Origin: Ensifer adhaerens
GTDB taxonomy: Bacteria; Pseudomonadota; Alphaproteobacteria; Rhizobiales; Rhizobiaceae
Direction: 5' to 3'
Assembly: GCF_002007205.1 (NCBI RefSeq)
Contig: NZ_LAZS01000012.1
Coordinates: 124,001-188,000 of the forward strand
Length of the DNA: 64,000 nt
A program made the position numbers and the translations under genes. The notes beneath the pieces were generated by a model. That model was not told where the DNA came from, searched no databases, and saw only the letters and a list, made by a program, of their open reading frames with translations. Below are positions 17,339-26,372 of the stretch, in pieces; within the stretch, counting starts at the first letter, position 1, and every line of letters starts with the position of its first letter.

Positions 17339-18316
17339 TTACTGTGCCATCGCCTTCTGCACCTGGTCGTACATGCCTGGCGTGATGTTCGGCACTTTCT
17401 CGTAGGCCGCGCGCGAGGCTTCGATGAAGGCCGGGATATCGATGTCGGTGACGATCTCGACGCCCGAGGCCGAAAGCTGCTTTGCGTAGGCGTCATCCGT
17501 TTCGAGCGTCATCGCAGTCAGCTCCTTGGCAATGGTCTGGCCTTCTTCGAGGAGAATTTTCTGCAGATCTTCCGGCAGTCCGTTGAAGAACTGGCTGGAG
17601 GCCACCCAGGCCGTGAACATGATCTGATGGCCGGTCTTGGAGATGACATTGCGGGTCTCGTTGAGCTTTGCGCCGGCGATCGAACCGAAGGGGCCTTCGG
17701 CCGCATCGACGACACCGGTCTGAAGCGCGTTGTAGACGTCGCCCCAGGGGAGTTCCGTCGGCCGTGCGCCGTAGTTGCCGAAGGTCGCCATCATGATCGG
17801 CGACGAAGGCACGCGGATGGTAACGCCGGCGAGATCCGCCGGCGAACGCACCGGCTTGTTGGCGATGATGTGACGGTAGCCGAAGAGACCGTTCGGCATG
17901 ATGATCTTGATGCCCTGCGCTTCCAGCTTGCCGGACAGCTCCTTGTAGAGGTCCGATGCGAAGAGACGGTCGGTCGCGGCCAGATCGGGGTAGACATAGG
18001 GACCGGCCAAAATGGAGAGGTCCGGTACGAACTGGCCGAGCTGACCATAGTCCGTGGCGCTGAGCAGGCTTGCGCCGCTCATGACCATCTCGTTGACCTT
18101 CTTCTGCGCGCCCAGCTGATCGCCCGTCATGACCGTGATGGCGATGCGGCCGCCGGAGCGTTCACCGACGCGCTCCGCATAAGTCTTCATGGCTTTGACG
18201 ATCGGCTCGTTGGGATTCACCTGCGAGGTCGAGAACCGCAGGCTGTATTCCTGCGCCTGAGCGATGCCGCAAAAGGACAGGGCGGCCATGGCAGCAGCCA
18301 GAACAAAGGTCTTCAT
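17339..18316 (-). CDS. dctP: TRAP transporter solute-binding protein (DctP)
   Basis: A 325-residue periplasmic binding protein. A signal peptide spans residues 1-22 (LAAAMAALSFCGIAQAQ). The DctP-family core follows, including RVPSSPIMMATFGNYGARPTELPWGDVYNALQTG in pieces; the Arg that opens this segment normally contacts the ligand carboxylate. An AAGGAGGAGGAAAG ribosome site fixes the start at 18316. The gene has its own upstream palindromes, so the TRAP operon is transcribed separately from the fucose operon. A sugar-acid ligand such as an aldonate is an inference from the neighbours. Confidence 0.88.
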   Translation of the reverse strand: MKTFVLAAAMAALSFCGIAQAQEYSLRFSTSQVNPNEPIVKAMKTYAERVGERSGGRIAITVMTGDQLGAQKKVNEMVMSGASLLSATDYGQLGQFVPDLSILAGPYVYPDLAATDRLFASDLYKELSGKLEAQGIKIIMPNGLFGYRHIIANKPVRSPADLAGVTIRVPSSPIMMATFGNYGARPTELPWGDVYNALQTGVVDAAEGPFGSIAGAKLNETRNVISKTGHQIMFTAWVASSQFFNGLPEDLQKILLEEGQTIAKELTAMTLETDDAYAKQLSASGVEIVTDIDIPAFIEASRAAYEKVPNITPGMYDQVQKAMAQ

Positions 18317-18362
18317 CTTTCCTCCTCCTTCCGGACTCCCCTCCGGATTTCCACAATGAATA

Positions 18363-18383
18363 AATAGATCATTCATAAATGAA
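18363..18383. promoter_or_regulatory. palindromic element upstream of the TRAP operon
   Basis: AATAGATCATTC runs into the perfect palindrome TTCATAAATGAA at 18372-18383. The first part matches AATAGCTCATTC before the amidohydrolase gene (29639-29650) at 11 of 12 bases. A shared regulator, perhaps the IclR protein at 28818, is suggested. Confidence 0.4.
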
Positions 18384-18438
18384 CGCAAGCCGTCAAGAGG
18401 CGGAATACCGACTTGGGCCAGAGACTGGCTAAAAACGA

Positions 18439-18472
18439 CGAAGCCGGAGCGTTTGTCGCCGCTCCGGCTTCG
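18439..18472 (-). terminator. rho-independent terminator of the fucose operon
   Basis: A perfect 13-bp stem (CGAAGCCGGAGCG with its complement) around an 8-base loop is followed on the minus strand by TCGTTTTTA. It ends the long minus-strand operon that finishes with the fuconate dehydratase gene at 18513. Confidence 0.85.
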
Positions 18473-18512
18473 AATTCTTGAAGATTATATTCTTATATGA
18501 AATCTTGATGCG

Positions 18513-19790
18513 CTACCCGCCGAAGGTGTAATCGGCGATCGATTGCAGCTTCATCTCGATAGAAAACCCCGGTCGCTGCGGCGGCATGTAGGCGGCATTC
18601 TCGATGACGCAGGGGTCGAGGAAGTGTTCGTGCAGATGATCGACATATTCGATGACGCGGTCGTCCTTGGTGCCGGAGACGGCCACATAGTCGATCATCG
18701 ACAGGTGCTGGACGTATTCGCAAAGCCCGACGCCGCCGGCGTGCGGCCAGACCGGCAGTCCGTATTTGGCAGCAACCAGCAACACCGCCAGCACCTCGTT
18801 CAGGCCGCCCATACGGCAACTATCGATCTGGACGATGTCGATCGCACCCTCGGCGATGAACTGCTTGAACATGATGCGGTTCTGGCACATCTCGCCGGTC
18901 GCCACCTTCACCGGTCCGATCGCCTCGCGGATCTTGCGATGACCGGCGACATCATCGGGACTGGTCGGTTCCTCGATGAAGAACGGCTTGGCAAAAGCGA
19001 GCTGCTTGACCCAGTCGATCGCCTCGCCGACCTCCCAGACCTGATTGGCGTCGATCATGAGATAGCGGTCAGGCCCGATCACCTCGCGCGCGATCGTCAG
19101 CCGCCTTATGTCGTCGGCAAGGTCGCGGCCGACCTTCATCTTGATGTGGTTGAAACCCTCGTCGATCGCCTCCTGGGCAAGGCGCCTGAGCTTGTCGTCG
19201 TCATAACCGAGCCAGCCGGCCGAGGTCGTGTAGCAGGCGTAGCCTTCCTTTTCGAGTGTCGCGATGCGCTGAGCCTTGCCGGGCTCGGCCTTGCGGAGGA
19301 TCGCAATCGCTTCGTCACGGGTGAGCACGTCGGTCATGTAGCGATAATCGACGATATCGGCGATCTCTTCCGGCGACATGTCGGCAACAAGCCGCCAGAC
19401 CGGTTTGCCGGCTTCCTTGGCCAGTAGATCCCAGACGGCGTTGACCACGGCACCAGTGGCGAGGTGCATCGCCCCCTTCTCCGGACCGATCCAGCGCAGC
19501 TGGCTGTCGCTCGTCAGATGCCGCCAGAACCGGCCGGGGTGAGCAAGGATGTCTGAAGTATCCTGGCCGACGATCAGGTGCCGCATGGCCTTGATCGCCA
19601 TGCAGCAGATATCGTTGCCCCGGCCGATGGTGAAGGTGAGACCATGGCCCGCAACACCCTCCCTGTCGGTGTCGAGGATGACGTAGGCCGCGGAGTAATC
19701 CGGGTCCGGGTTCATCGCATCGGAACCGTCGAGGCTCTGCGAGGTCGGAAAGCGCAGGTCGAAGACGCGCAGGTCAGTGATGCGGGTCAT
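18513..19790 (-). CDS. fucD: L-fuconate dehydratase
   Basis: A 425-residue enolase-superfamily enzyme that removes water from L-fuconate to give 2-keto-3-deoxy-L-fuconate. The catalytic pattern of the mandelate-racemase subgroup is complete: KMK at 217-219, metal ligands Asp247, Glu273 and Glu300, and the Asp323/His350 dyad (WPHAGGVGLCEYVQHLSM). The sequence stays close to known L-fuconate dehydratases along its length. The start at 19790 gives MTRITDLRVFDLRFPTS. It is the last gene of the fucose operon, just ahead of a terminator. Confidence 0.92.
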   Translation of the reverse strand: MTRITDLRVFDLRFPTSQSLDGSDAMNPDPDYSAAYVILDTDREGVAGHGLTFTIGRGNDICCMAIKAMRHLIVGQDTSDILAHPGRFWRHLTSDSQLRWIGPEKGAMHLATGAVVNAVWDLLAKEAGKPVWRLVADMSPEEIADIVDYRYMTDVLTRDEAIAILRKAEPGKAQRIATLEKEGYACYTTSAGWLGYDDDKLRRLAQEAIDEGFNHIKMKVGRDLADDIRRLTIAREVIGPDRYLMIDANQVWEVGEAIDWVKQLAFAKPFFIEEPTSPDDVAGHRKIREAIGPVKVATGEMCQNRIMFKQFIAEGAIDIVQIDSCRMGGLNEVLAVLLVAAKYGLPVWPHAGGVGLCEYVQHLSMIDYVAVSGTKDDRVIEYVDHLHEHFLDPCVIENAAYMPPQRPGFSIEMKLQSIADYTFGG

Positions 19791-19809
19791 GGTCACTCCA
19801 GTCTTTTGA

Positions 19810-20655
19810 TCAATCGTCCGCGCGGACGGACTGCTTCTGGCTGCCGAGGCCCTCGATGCCGAGTTCGACGACATCACCGGCCTTGAGGTAACGCGGCGGC
19901 TTCATGCCCATGCCGACGCCGGGCGGCGTGCCGGTGGAGATGATGTCGCCCGGCTGCAGCGACATGAACTGCGACAGGTACGAAACGAGATAGGCGACGC
20001 CGTAGACCATGGTCTTCGACGAGCCGTTCTGCATCGTCTCGCCATTGACCTTCAGCCACATCGGCAGGTTCTGCGGATCCGGCACCTCGTCCTTGGTTAC
20101 GAGCCACGGGCCTGTCGGGCCGAAAGTGTCGCAGGACTTGCCCTTGGTCCACTGGCCCTGTCGCTCGATCTGGAAGGCGCGTTCGGAGACGTCGTGCACG
20201 GTGCAATAGCCGGCGACGTAATCGAGGGCTTCCGCTTCCGTGACGTACTTCGCCTTGCGGCCGATGACGACGCCGAGTTCCACTTCCCAGTCGGTCTTCT
20301 CCGAGCCGCGCGGGATGATCAGGTCGTCGTTCGGGCCGACGATCGCCGACGTCGCCTTCATGAAGATGATCGGTTCCGATGGAACCGTGGCGCCGGTCTC
20401 GGCGGCGTGGTCGGAATAGTTGAGGCCGATGCAGATGAACTTGCCGGTGCCGGCGACGCAGGGGCCTACGCGCTGGTTGCCGTCGACAGCCGGCAGGCCG
20501 GCGAGATCGAGCGCCTTGAGCTCGGCGAGCTTGTCAGGGTCGAGCGCCGCGCCGGAGAAATCGGCGACGTGGCCGGAAAGATCGCGCAAGGTGCCGCTCG
20601 CATCGAGGATACCCGGCTTTTCCTGACCCGGGAGGCCGTAACGAAGAAGTTTCAT
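19810..20655 (-). CDS. 2,4-diketo-3-deoxy-L-fuconate hydrolase (FAH family)
   Basis: A 281-residue fumarylacetoacetate-hydrolase-family enzyme. The metal-binding core is visible in FICIGLNYSDHAAETG, EVELGVVIGRKAKY and STGTPPGVGMGMKPPRYLK. Members in fucose operons split the 2,4-diketo acid into pyruvate and L-lactate; similar proteins are often mislabelled ureidoglycolate lyase. Its place, between a 2-keto-3-deoxy-L-fuconate-dehydrogenase-like SDR and fuconate dehydratase, supports the fucose role. The ATG at 20655 begins the conserved domain (MKLLRYG). Confidence 0.85.
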   Translation of the reverse strand: MKLLRYGLPGQEKPGILDASGTLRDLSGHVADFSGAALDPDKLAELKALDLAGLPAVDGNQRVGPCVAGTGKFICIGLNYSDHAAETGATVPSEPIIFMKATSAIVGPNDDLIIPRGSEKTDWEVELGVVIGRKAKYVTEAEALDYVAGYCTVHDVSERAFQIERQGQWTKGKSCDTFGPTGPWLVTKDEVPDPQNLPMWLKVNGETMQNGSSKTMVYGVAYLVSYLSQFMSLQPGDIISTGTPPGVGMGMKPPRYLKAGDVVELGIEGLGSQKQSVRADD

Positions 20656-20680
20656 GTCTCTGCTTCCTGCTTCTGTGTTT

Positions 20681-21415
20681 TCAGATGGTCCAGCCGCCAT
20701 CGATGGCATAGGCCTGGCCGGTCGTATAGGTGGCGCCCGCGAGGTGGACGGCAAGGTCGGCGATCTCTTCCGGGGTGCCGAGGCGTCCCATTGGCTGGCG
20801 GGCGATGAAGGCGGCGCGCGCCGTGTCGTAGTCGCCCTGGGCGCGCATGCGGTCCTGAAGGGACGGGCTTTCGACCGTGCCGGGGCATATGGCGTTGCAG
20901 CGAATACCCTCCGAGACATAGTCGGCGGCGACGGCCTTCGTGAGACCGATGACGGCCGCCTTGGTGACGCCATAGGCAAACCGGTTCGGCACGCCCTTGA
21001 TGCTGGAGGCGACCGAAGCCATGTTGATGATGGCGCCATCCTTGCGCTCAAGCATCGCCGGCAGCACGGCCCGGATGGTACGGATCATTGCCTTGACGTT
21101 GAGGTCGAGAGCGAATTCGAGATCGCTATCCTTCATCTCCAGGATCGAGCCGGCATGCACGAAGCCGGCGCAGTTGAAGAGGACATCGACCGCTCCAATC
21201 TTCGCAACAAGCGCTTCGACTGCTTGTGTATCGAGGACGTCAAGCCGGTGCGTCTCGACATCGGCCTCCTTGGCGAGTGCCGCAAGCGCATCGGTGTTGA
21301 TATCGGTCGCGTGTACCTTTGCGCCGGCCTTTGCAAAGGCCAAAGCCGAAGCGCGGCCGATGCCTTGAGCGGCAGCCGTAATCAGGACGACCTTGCCTTT
21401 AAGATCCGCTGTCAT
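20681..21415 (-). CDS. 2-keto-3-deoxy-L-fuconate dehydrogenase (SDR)
   Basis: A 244-residue short-chain dehydrogenase. The nucleotide-binding turn reads TAAAQGIGRA, the NAG-type motif is NCAG, and the catalytic Tyr-Lys pair is in YGVTKAA. Close relatives oxidise 2-keto-3-deoxy-L-fuconate to the 2,4-diketo acid with NAD. Its neighbours supply the preceding and following steps. The start at 21415 gives the usual MTADLKGKVVLITAA. An alternative role as the first sugar dehydrogenase cannot be ruled out by sequence alone. Confidence 0.85.
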   Translation of the reverse strand: MTADLKGKVVLITAAAQGIGRASALAFAKAGAKVHATDINTDALAALAKEADVETHRLDVLDTQAVEALVAKIGAVDVLFNCAGFVHAGSILEMKDSDLEFALDLNVKAMIRTIRAVLPAMLERKDGAIINMASVASSIKGVPNRFAYGVTKAAVIGLTKAVAADYVSEGIRCNAICPGTVESPSLQDRMRAQGDYDTARAAFIARQPMGRLGTPEEIADLAVHLAGATYTTGQAYAIDGGWTI

Positions 21416-21425
21416 TCTCGATCCC

Positions 21426-21872
21426 TCATGCTTTGCGTTCGACGACCAGGATATGGTCGGCGGCGAGAACGACCTCGCCACGCTGGTTGATAACTTCTAA
21501 CCGTTCCACGACGCGCCCCGATGTCGGCCGCTTCAGATCGTCCTCCTTGGCGGCGATCGTCACGCGCGTGCGGATCGTATCGCCGATATGAACCGGACGC
21601 ACGAACCGCAGACGATCATAGCCATATGAAAAGGCAACCGGGTTGATCAGCGACGCGGTAAGCCCCACGCCGATCGAAAAGATCATGGTGCCGTGGGCGA
21701 TGCGCTGGCCGCCCGGCAGGGTTTTGGCGAACTCCGCATCCATATGGTGCGGAAAGAAATCGCCGGTGTGGCCGGCATGGACGACAAAGTCGGTCTCGGT
21801 AATCGTCCGGCCCGTGGTCAGACGCTGATGCCCGAGTTCATAGTCTTCAAAATGGATGATCTGTTCTGACAT
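21426..21872 (-). CDS. MaoC-family (R)-hydratase-like protein
   Basis: A 148-residue hot-dog-fold protein. The hydratase-type segment [23 protein letters not shown] is followed by [10 protein letters not shown] and [21 protein letters not shown]. MaoC proteins usually hydrate or dehydrate CoA thioesters, which has no place in the known fucose route. The protein shares the AFSYGYD-LRF-P-IGDTI stretch with the second MaoC protein at 32871, so the two are paralogues in adjacent operons. It is coupled to the oxidoreductase gene upstream (start one base before that gene's stop). The substrate is unknown. Confidence 0.8.
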   Translation of the reverse strand: MSEQIIHFEDYELGHQRLTTGRTITETDFVVHAGHTGDFFPHHMDAEFAKTLPGGQRIAHGTMIFSIGVGLTASLINPVAFSYGYDRLRFVRPVHIGDTIRTRVTIAAKEDDLKRPTSGRVVERLEVINQRGEVVLAADHILVVERKA

Positions 21873-21873
21873 G

Positions 21874-22953
21874 TCAGCGTCCCGGAAGTGGCGCGATCGC
21901 CGTTGCCGGCGCGGCACTCGATTGATAGGCGGCCTCGACCAGGGCCATCGTCTGCCAGGCGTCCTCCACGGAGCCGATCAGTTCGTGGTCTTCACCCGCG
22001 GCAAAGCGCTGCAGATGGGCCATGCGGTTGACGAAGGCGTCGGGGAACCAGGCGCCTTCGAGCGGAACCGAAACCCACTCGCTGCCACCGGCCGGCCGGA
22101 TCCAGAGTTCGTCCGGCTCCCCCTTGGGATAGTCGAGATTGACGCCGAGCTTGACGTAGGCCGCACCAGAGGTCCCGGAAATGCGGAACTCGCAGGCCTG
22201 GAACTTGCGGCCGAAATCGTGGTCGTGATTGACCGAGAGCACGCAGCGCACCCGATCGCCATAGTCGAGGATCGCCGCCGTGCGCGTCTGGGCGACCTCA
22301 TGGTTCGGATGGCCGATCGTCTTTGCATGCGCGCCCAAGGGATTGCCGAGCAGGCCGCGCACCAGATCCAGGTAGTGGATCGAGTGCATGGCGATCTCGA
22401 TGCGCGGCAGCCCCTTGAGGAACGGCCATAGCCCCCACGGGGTCGCGAGTGCCAGCCAGGCGTCGAAGTCCACCACCTCGCCGAGGTACCCCTTGGCGAT
22501 GGCATCCTTCAGCGCCAGCATCATCGGCGCGAAGCGGAGCTGGAAGTTGACGGCAGCCTTGAGCTTTCGGGTCCGGCAGATATCGAGAATAGCGGTCGCG
22601 GCCGCGAGATCTGAACCCATCGGCTTCTGGATGAGGGCAGCCGCGCCGACCGGCAACCGGCCAAGGATGGCGGCATGGGCGGCGGGCGGTGTGGCGAGAT
22701 CGAAGATGGCGTCCGGCACCGAAAGCGCGTCCACCTCGTTTTCGAAGGCGCGGAGAGCCCATTTGTCTGCAAGGGCGGCCGCCTTGGAATGGTCAGGGTC
22801 ATAGATCCCGGCAACCGGAAAGCCAGCCTTGCGATAGGCCGGCAGATGCGCGTCACCGACAATGCTGCCAGCGCCAAAGATCACGATCGGGCGTGGATTG
22901 CTCGGCTTCGGCCACCATTGCCTGAGCGCGCCGGGATCGAAGCTCTCAGTCAT
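21874..22953 (-). CDS. Gfo/Idh/MocA-family oxidoreductase
   Basis: A 359-residue NAD(P)-dependent dehydrogenase. A Rossmann domain ([20 protein letters not shown]) is followed by the QKPMG loop, which carries the family's catalytic Lys and is EKP in most relatives, and by a C-terminal alpha/beta domain ([15 protein letters not shown]). In a fucose operon it could oxidise L-fucose or a related sugar at C1 to the lactone, a step with no other obvious candidate here. It overlaps the mutarotase gene by eight bases. That role is inference. Confidence 0.8.
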   Translation of the reverse strand: MTESFDPGALRQWWPKPSNPRPIVIFGAGSIVGDAHLPAYRKAGFPVAGIYDPDHSKAAALADKWALRAFENEVDALSVPDAIFDLATPPAAHAAILGRLPVGAAALIQKPMGSDLAAATAILDICRTRKLKAAVNFQLRFAPMMLALKDAIAKGYLGEVVDFDAWLALATPWGLWPFLKGLPRIEIAMHSIHYLDLVRGLLGNPLGAHAKTIGHPNHEVAQTRTAAILDYGDRVRCVLSVNHDHDFGRKFQACEFRISGTSGAAYVKLGVNLDYPKGEPDELWIRPAGGSEWVSVPLEGAWFPDAFVNRMAHLQRFAAGEDHELIGSVEDAWQTMALVEAAYQSSAAPATAIAPLPGR

Positions 22954-23275
22954 GATGGAACACCTCTTCCATCATGGCCCACCACTCACCGTCCTTGCGT
23001 GTCTCAAGGGGCTTCTGGCACGGCATGCAGACCGACCACCATTCCTGGTTCTTCGGGTGCGCAGCCATCTTGGCCATGTCGGCCTCGAAATCGGAGCCGA
23101 CATATTCCCAGTAGCCGAACAGCAGGTTCTCCGGCTCCTTGAGGAAGATCGAGTAGTTGGTGACGTTGCATTCGGAAATCAGCGCGAGGATCTCCGGCCA
23201 GACGGCCGCATGCAACGCCTTGTATTCCGCGATCTTCGATGCGTCGAGGCCGATTACCATTCCCATCCGCTGCAT
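22946..23275 (-). CDS. L-fucose/L-rhamnose mutarotase family protein
   Basis: A 109-residue cytoplasmic protein that interconverts sugar anomers. The family pattern is visible: GLDASKIAEYKALHAAVWPEILALI in pieces, then SIFLKEPENLLFGYWEYVG with its substrate-binding Tyr and Trp, and the closing WWSVCMPCQKPLE. Length and motifs fit the RhaM/FucU-like group. It sits between the mandelate-racemase-like and oxidoreductase genes of the fucose operon and would supply the anomer used by the dehydrogenase. Confidence 0.88.
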   Translation of the reverse strand: MQRMGMVIGLDASKIAEYKALHAAVWPEILALISECNVTNYSIFLKEPENLLFGYWEYVGSDFEADMAKMAAHPKNQEWWSVCMPCQKPLETRKDGEWWAMMEEVFHHD

Positions 23276-23287
23276 CTTGCTTGTCTC

Positions 23288-24400
23288 CTAGCCACGAAAC
23301 TCGCGGGTGAATTCGCCGATCGAGCGGGCACGCACGGCATCCCAGTCCCAGGCAATGCCGATGCCCGGTTCGGACGGCGCTATGGCGCGGCCGTTCCGGA
23401 TCTCCATGCCCTTGGTCGTGAGATCATCGAGCTGTGGAATGTACTCGACATATTTGCCGTTCGGCACGGCGCAGACGAGGCTGACATGCAGCTCCATCAG
23501 AAAGTGCGGGCAAACCGGAATGTCGAAGGCTTCGGCCGCATGCGCGACTTTCAGCCACGGCGTGATGCCGCCGATGCGGGCAACGTCGACCTGGACGATC
23601 GAGCAGGCGCCCTTCTGCATATATTCGCGGAAATGGCGGATCGAATACATCGATTCACCGACCGCAATCGGCGTGGGCGTCGAGCGCGTCAGCCGGATAT
23701 GGCCATCGAGATCGTCGGCCGGCAGCGGCTCCTCGATCCAGGCAAGGTCGAGCTCCTTCAGCCGTGACGCCCGGCGGATCGCCTCGTCGACGGTGAAACC
23801 CTGGTTGCAATCGGTCATGATCTCGAAGCCGTCGCCGAGCGCCTTGCGCATGGCCGACAGGCGATCGTAGTCCTCCGACCCGTGCGGCTTGCCGATCTTC
23901 ACCTTCGAGCCGGAAAAGCCCTTGGCCTTGGCGGCAAGCGCGTCCTCGACCAGCGCTTCCTTTTCGATGTGCAGCCAGCCGCCCTCGGTGGTGTAGAGCG
24001 GGCAGCTTTCCTTGGCGCCGCCGGCGAGCTTCCAGAGCGGGAGCTTCTGTTTCCTGGCGCGCAGGTCCCAAAGGGCGGTGTCGACGGCGGCCAGCGCCAA
24101 CGCGGTGATCGCGCCAATGGTGGTGGCGTGGGTGGCGAACTCCATCTTGTGCCAGATCGCCTCGATGCAATCGGCATCCTCGCCAATCAGGATCGGCACG
24201 AGGTGATCGGCGAGAAGCCGCATTACCGAGGAGCCGCCGGTGCCGATCGTGTAGCTGTAGCCCATGCCGGTCGCGCCATCGCTATCGGTGATAGTGACGA
24301 TGGGTGTTTCCTGGCTGACGAAGCTCTGGATCGCGTCGGTCCGCTTCACCTTCGGCGGCAGGTCGACCATGCGCAGTTCAATTTTCTCGATTCTTGCCAT
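23288..24400 (-). CDS. mandelate racemase/muconate lactonizing enzyme family protein
   Basis: A 370-residue enolase-superfamily enzyme, distinct from the fuconate dehydratase in the same operon. It has the mandelate-racemase-subgroup residues KVK at 166-168, Asp197, Glu223 and Glu249 for the metal, and the Asp272/His299 dyad, so it should be catalytically competent. Members with this pattern dehydrate or epimerise acid sugars. Two such enzymes in one operon suggest that the operon handles more than one sugar acid. The reaction is not known. It overlaps nothing and lies one base from the ATPase gene. Confidence 0.85.
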   Translation of the reverse strand: MARIEKIELRMVDLPPKVKRTDAIQSFVSQETPIVTITDSDGATGMGYSYTIGTGGSSVMRLLADHLVPILIGEDADCIEAIWHKMEFATHATTIGAITALALAAVDTALWDLRARKQKLPLWKLAGGAKESCPLYTTEGGWLHIEKEALVEDALAAKAKGFSGSKVKIGKPHGSEDYDRLSAMRKALGDGFEIMTDCNQGFTVDEAIRRASRLKELDLAWIEEPLPADDLDGHIRLTRSTPTPIAVGESMYSIRHFREYMQKGACSIVQVDVARIGGITPWLKVAHAAEAFDIPVCPHFLMELHVSLVCAVPNGKYVEYIPQLDDLTTKGMEIRNGRAIAPSEPGIGIAWDWDAVRARSIGEFTREFRG

Positions 24401-24401
24401 G

Positions 24402-25499
24402 TCAGCCTTCCAGAGCCTTGCCGGTATCGATGTCGAAGAGATGGGCGCGCGACAAATCGAAGCTCATGCGCACCTTCTCGCCCGAGGCGAGTGGGCGCGG
24501 GTTGAGCATGCGCGAGACCCAGTCGCGGCCGTTGAATTGGATGAAGACCAGCGTTTCGTTGCCGAGCGGCTCGGTGATCGACACCGGCAGTTCGATTTCA
24601 TGCACGGCTGCCGGATCGCCGGCATGCAAGCCATGGCCGCTCGGATAGATGTCGTCGGGCCTCAGGCCGAAGGTGACCTTCTGTCCGGGGCGCAGCGACT
24701 TTGCGAAGCGCGGCGGGATCGGCAGCCGTATACCGCTCGCAAAGACCAGCGCGCCGTTCTCGACGATCACCTCGTCCATGTTCATCGGCGGCGAGCCGAT
24801 GAAGCCGGCAACGAACTTGGTGGCCGGGCGCTGGAACACCTCTTCCGGTGTGCCGACCTGTTCGATGTATCCGTCGCGCATGATGACGATGCGGTCGGAC
24901 AGCGTCATCGCCTCGACCTGGTCGTGGGTGACGTAGATCATCGTCGCCTGCATGCGGGCGTGCAGCTTCTTGATCTCCGTTCGCACCTGCGTGCGCAGCT
25001 TCGCATCGAGGTTCGACAAGGGTTCGTCGAACAGGAAGACGTCTGGCTGGCGCACGATCGCCCGGCCCATGGCCACACGCTGGCGCTGGCCGCCGGAAAG
25101 CTGCGACGGCCGGCGCTCCAGGAGATGGCCGAGGTCGAGGATCGCCGCCGCTTCGTCGACACGCGCTTTGATCTCGTCCGGCTTGCGGCCGGCGATCTTC
25201 AGCGAAAAGCCCATGTTCTCGGCAACCGTCATGTGCGGATAGAGCGCATAGGACTGGAACACCATGGAGATGTTGCGCGCCCGGGGCGGCAGGTCGTTGA
25301 CCTTGTGTCCGCCGATCTCGATGGCGCCGTCGCTGACGTCCTCGAGGCCGGCGATCATGCGCAGCGTCGTCGATTTGCCGCAGCCGGACGGGCCGACGAG
25401 CGCGATGAACTCACGGTCCTTCACTTCGAGGTCGATGCCGTGGACGACCTCGAGCGCGCCGTAGCGCTTGACCAGTTTCCTGAGGGTGACAGGAGCCAT
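24402..25499 (-). CDS. CUT1-family sugar ABC transporter ATPase (UgpC/MsmK-like)
   Basis: A 365-residue ATPase with Walker [10 protein letters not shown], signature [14 protein letters not shown], Walker [13 protein letters not shown] and H-loop VYVTHDQ-type IYVTHDQVEAMTL, plus a TOBE/OB tail. It serves the two permeases encoded next to it, in an importer that probably brings L-fucose or related sugars into the cell. It is the last importer gene before the catabolic genes of the operon. Confidence 0.9.
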   Translation of the reverse strand: MAPVTLRKLVKRYGALEVVHGIDLEVKDREFIALVGPSGCGKSTTLRMIAGLEDVSDGAIEIGGHKVNDLPPRARNISMVFQSYALYPHMTVAENMGFSLKIAGRKPDEIKARVDEAAAILDLGHLLERRPSQLSGGQRQRVAMGRAIVRQPDVFLFDEPLSNLDAKLRTQVRTEIKKLHARMQATMIYVTHDQVEAMTLSDRIVIMRDGYIEQVGTPEEVFQRPATKFVAGFIGSPPMNMDEVIVENGALVFASGIRLPIPPRFAKSLRPGQKVTFGLRPDDIYPSGHGLHAGDPAAVHEIELPVSITEPLGNETLVFIQFNGRDWVSRMLNPRPLASGEKVRMSFDLSRAHLFDIDTGKALEG

Positions 25500-25505
25500 G
25501 AACGA

Positions 25506-26372
25506 TTATCCTTTCACCGCGCCGAAGGTGAGGCCCGAGACGAGGTGCTTCTGAATGATGAAGGTAAGGGTCAGCGCCGGAACGATCATGACGACGGCAA
25601 GCGCGCACATGCCGCGCCAGTCGATGGTGAATTCGGCGGTATAGTCGAGAAGGCCAACCGGCAGGGTCTTGGAGTTGACCGAGCGGGTGATCTGCGAGGC
25701 GAGCGCATATTCGTTCCAGGAGGTGAGGAACGCAAAGATGCCGGCGGACGCAATGCCGGGGCCGGCGAGCGGAAACTCTACCTGCCAGAAGGCCTGCCAG
25801 GGCGTGCAACCGTCGATCTGCGCGGCTTCGGCGAGATCCTTCGGCACCTGACGGAAAAAGCCGTCGATCAGCCAGATGGTGAAGGGCACGTTGAGCGCGA
25901 CATAGGTCAGGATCAGTGAGAAATGCGTGTCGATGATGCCGGTGCGGGCGTAGAGCATGAAGAGCGGCAGCGAGAGCGCGATGCCGGGCACGGCCCGCGT
26001 CAGCATGAAGCCGAGAAAGATCGCCGACTTCGCCTTGAAGCGATAACGCGCAAAGGCGTAGCCGCCGGCCATGCCGATCGCGAGCGCAATCACCGTCGAG
26101 GTTACCGAGATGATCAGCGAGTTGCGGAAATAGTCCCAGACGGGAACGCCGCCCTGCCCCGCGCCCGAAAACATGGCGCGATAGGCATCGAGCGAAATGC
26201 TCTCCGGTATCCAGACCGGGGGCTTTGCCATGATCTCGACGGTCGGGCGCAGCGACGAAAGCACGATCCAGAGGCCGGGCAGGCAGATCACCGCCATTGC
26301 GAGAAACAGGCCGACCAGATGCGCGACTTTGAGGACGCGGCGCCGCAGGCGGTGCGAAGCGTTGATATCCAT
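25506..26372 (-). CDS. CUT1-family sugar ABC transporter permease 2
   Basis: A 288-residue inner-membrane permease with six hydrophobic segments and the coupling-helix motif EAAQIDGCTPWQAFWQVEFPLA. I chose the ATG at 26372, which overlaps the stop of the first permease by one base (TAATG). It forms the channel together with the product of the gene ahead. Confidence 0.9.
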   Translation of the reverse strand: MDINASHRLRRRVLKVAHLVGLFLAMAVICLPGLWIVLSSLRPTVEIMAKPPVWIPESISLDAYRAMFSGAGQGGVPVWDYFRNSLIISVTSTVIALAIGMAGGYAFARYRFKAKSAIFLGFMLTRAVPGIALSLPLFMLYARTGIIDTHFSLILTYVALNVPFTIWLIDGFFRQVPKDLAEAAQIDGCTPWQAFWQVEFPLAGPGIASAGIFAFLTSWNEYALASQITRSVNSKTLPVGLLDYTAEFTIDWRGMCALAVVMIVPALTLTFIIQKHLVSGLTFGAVKG

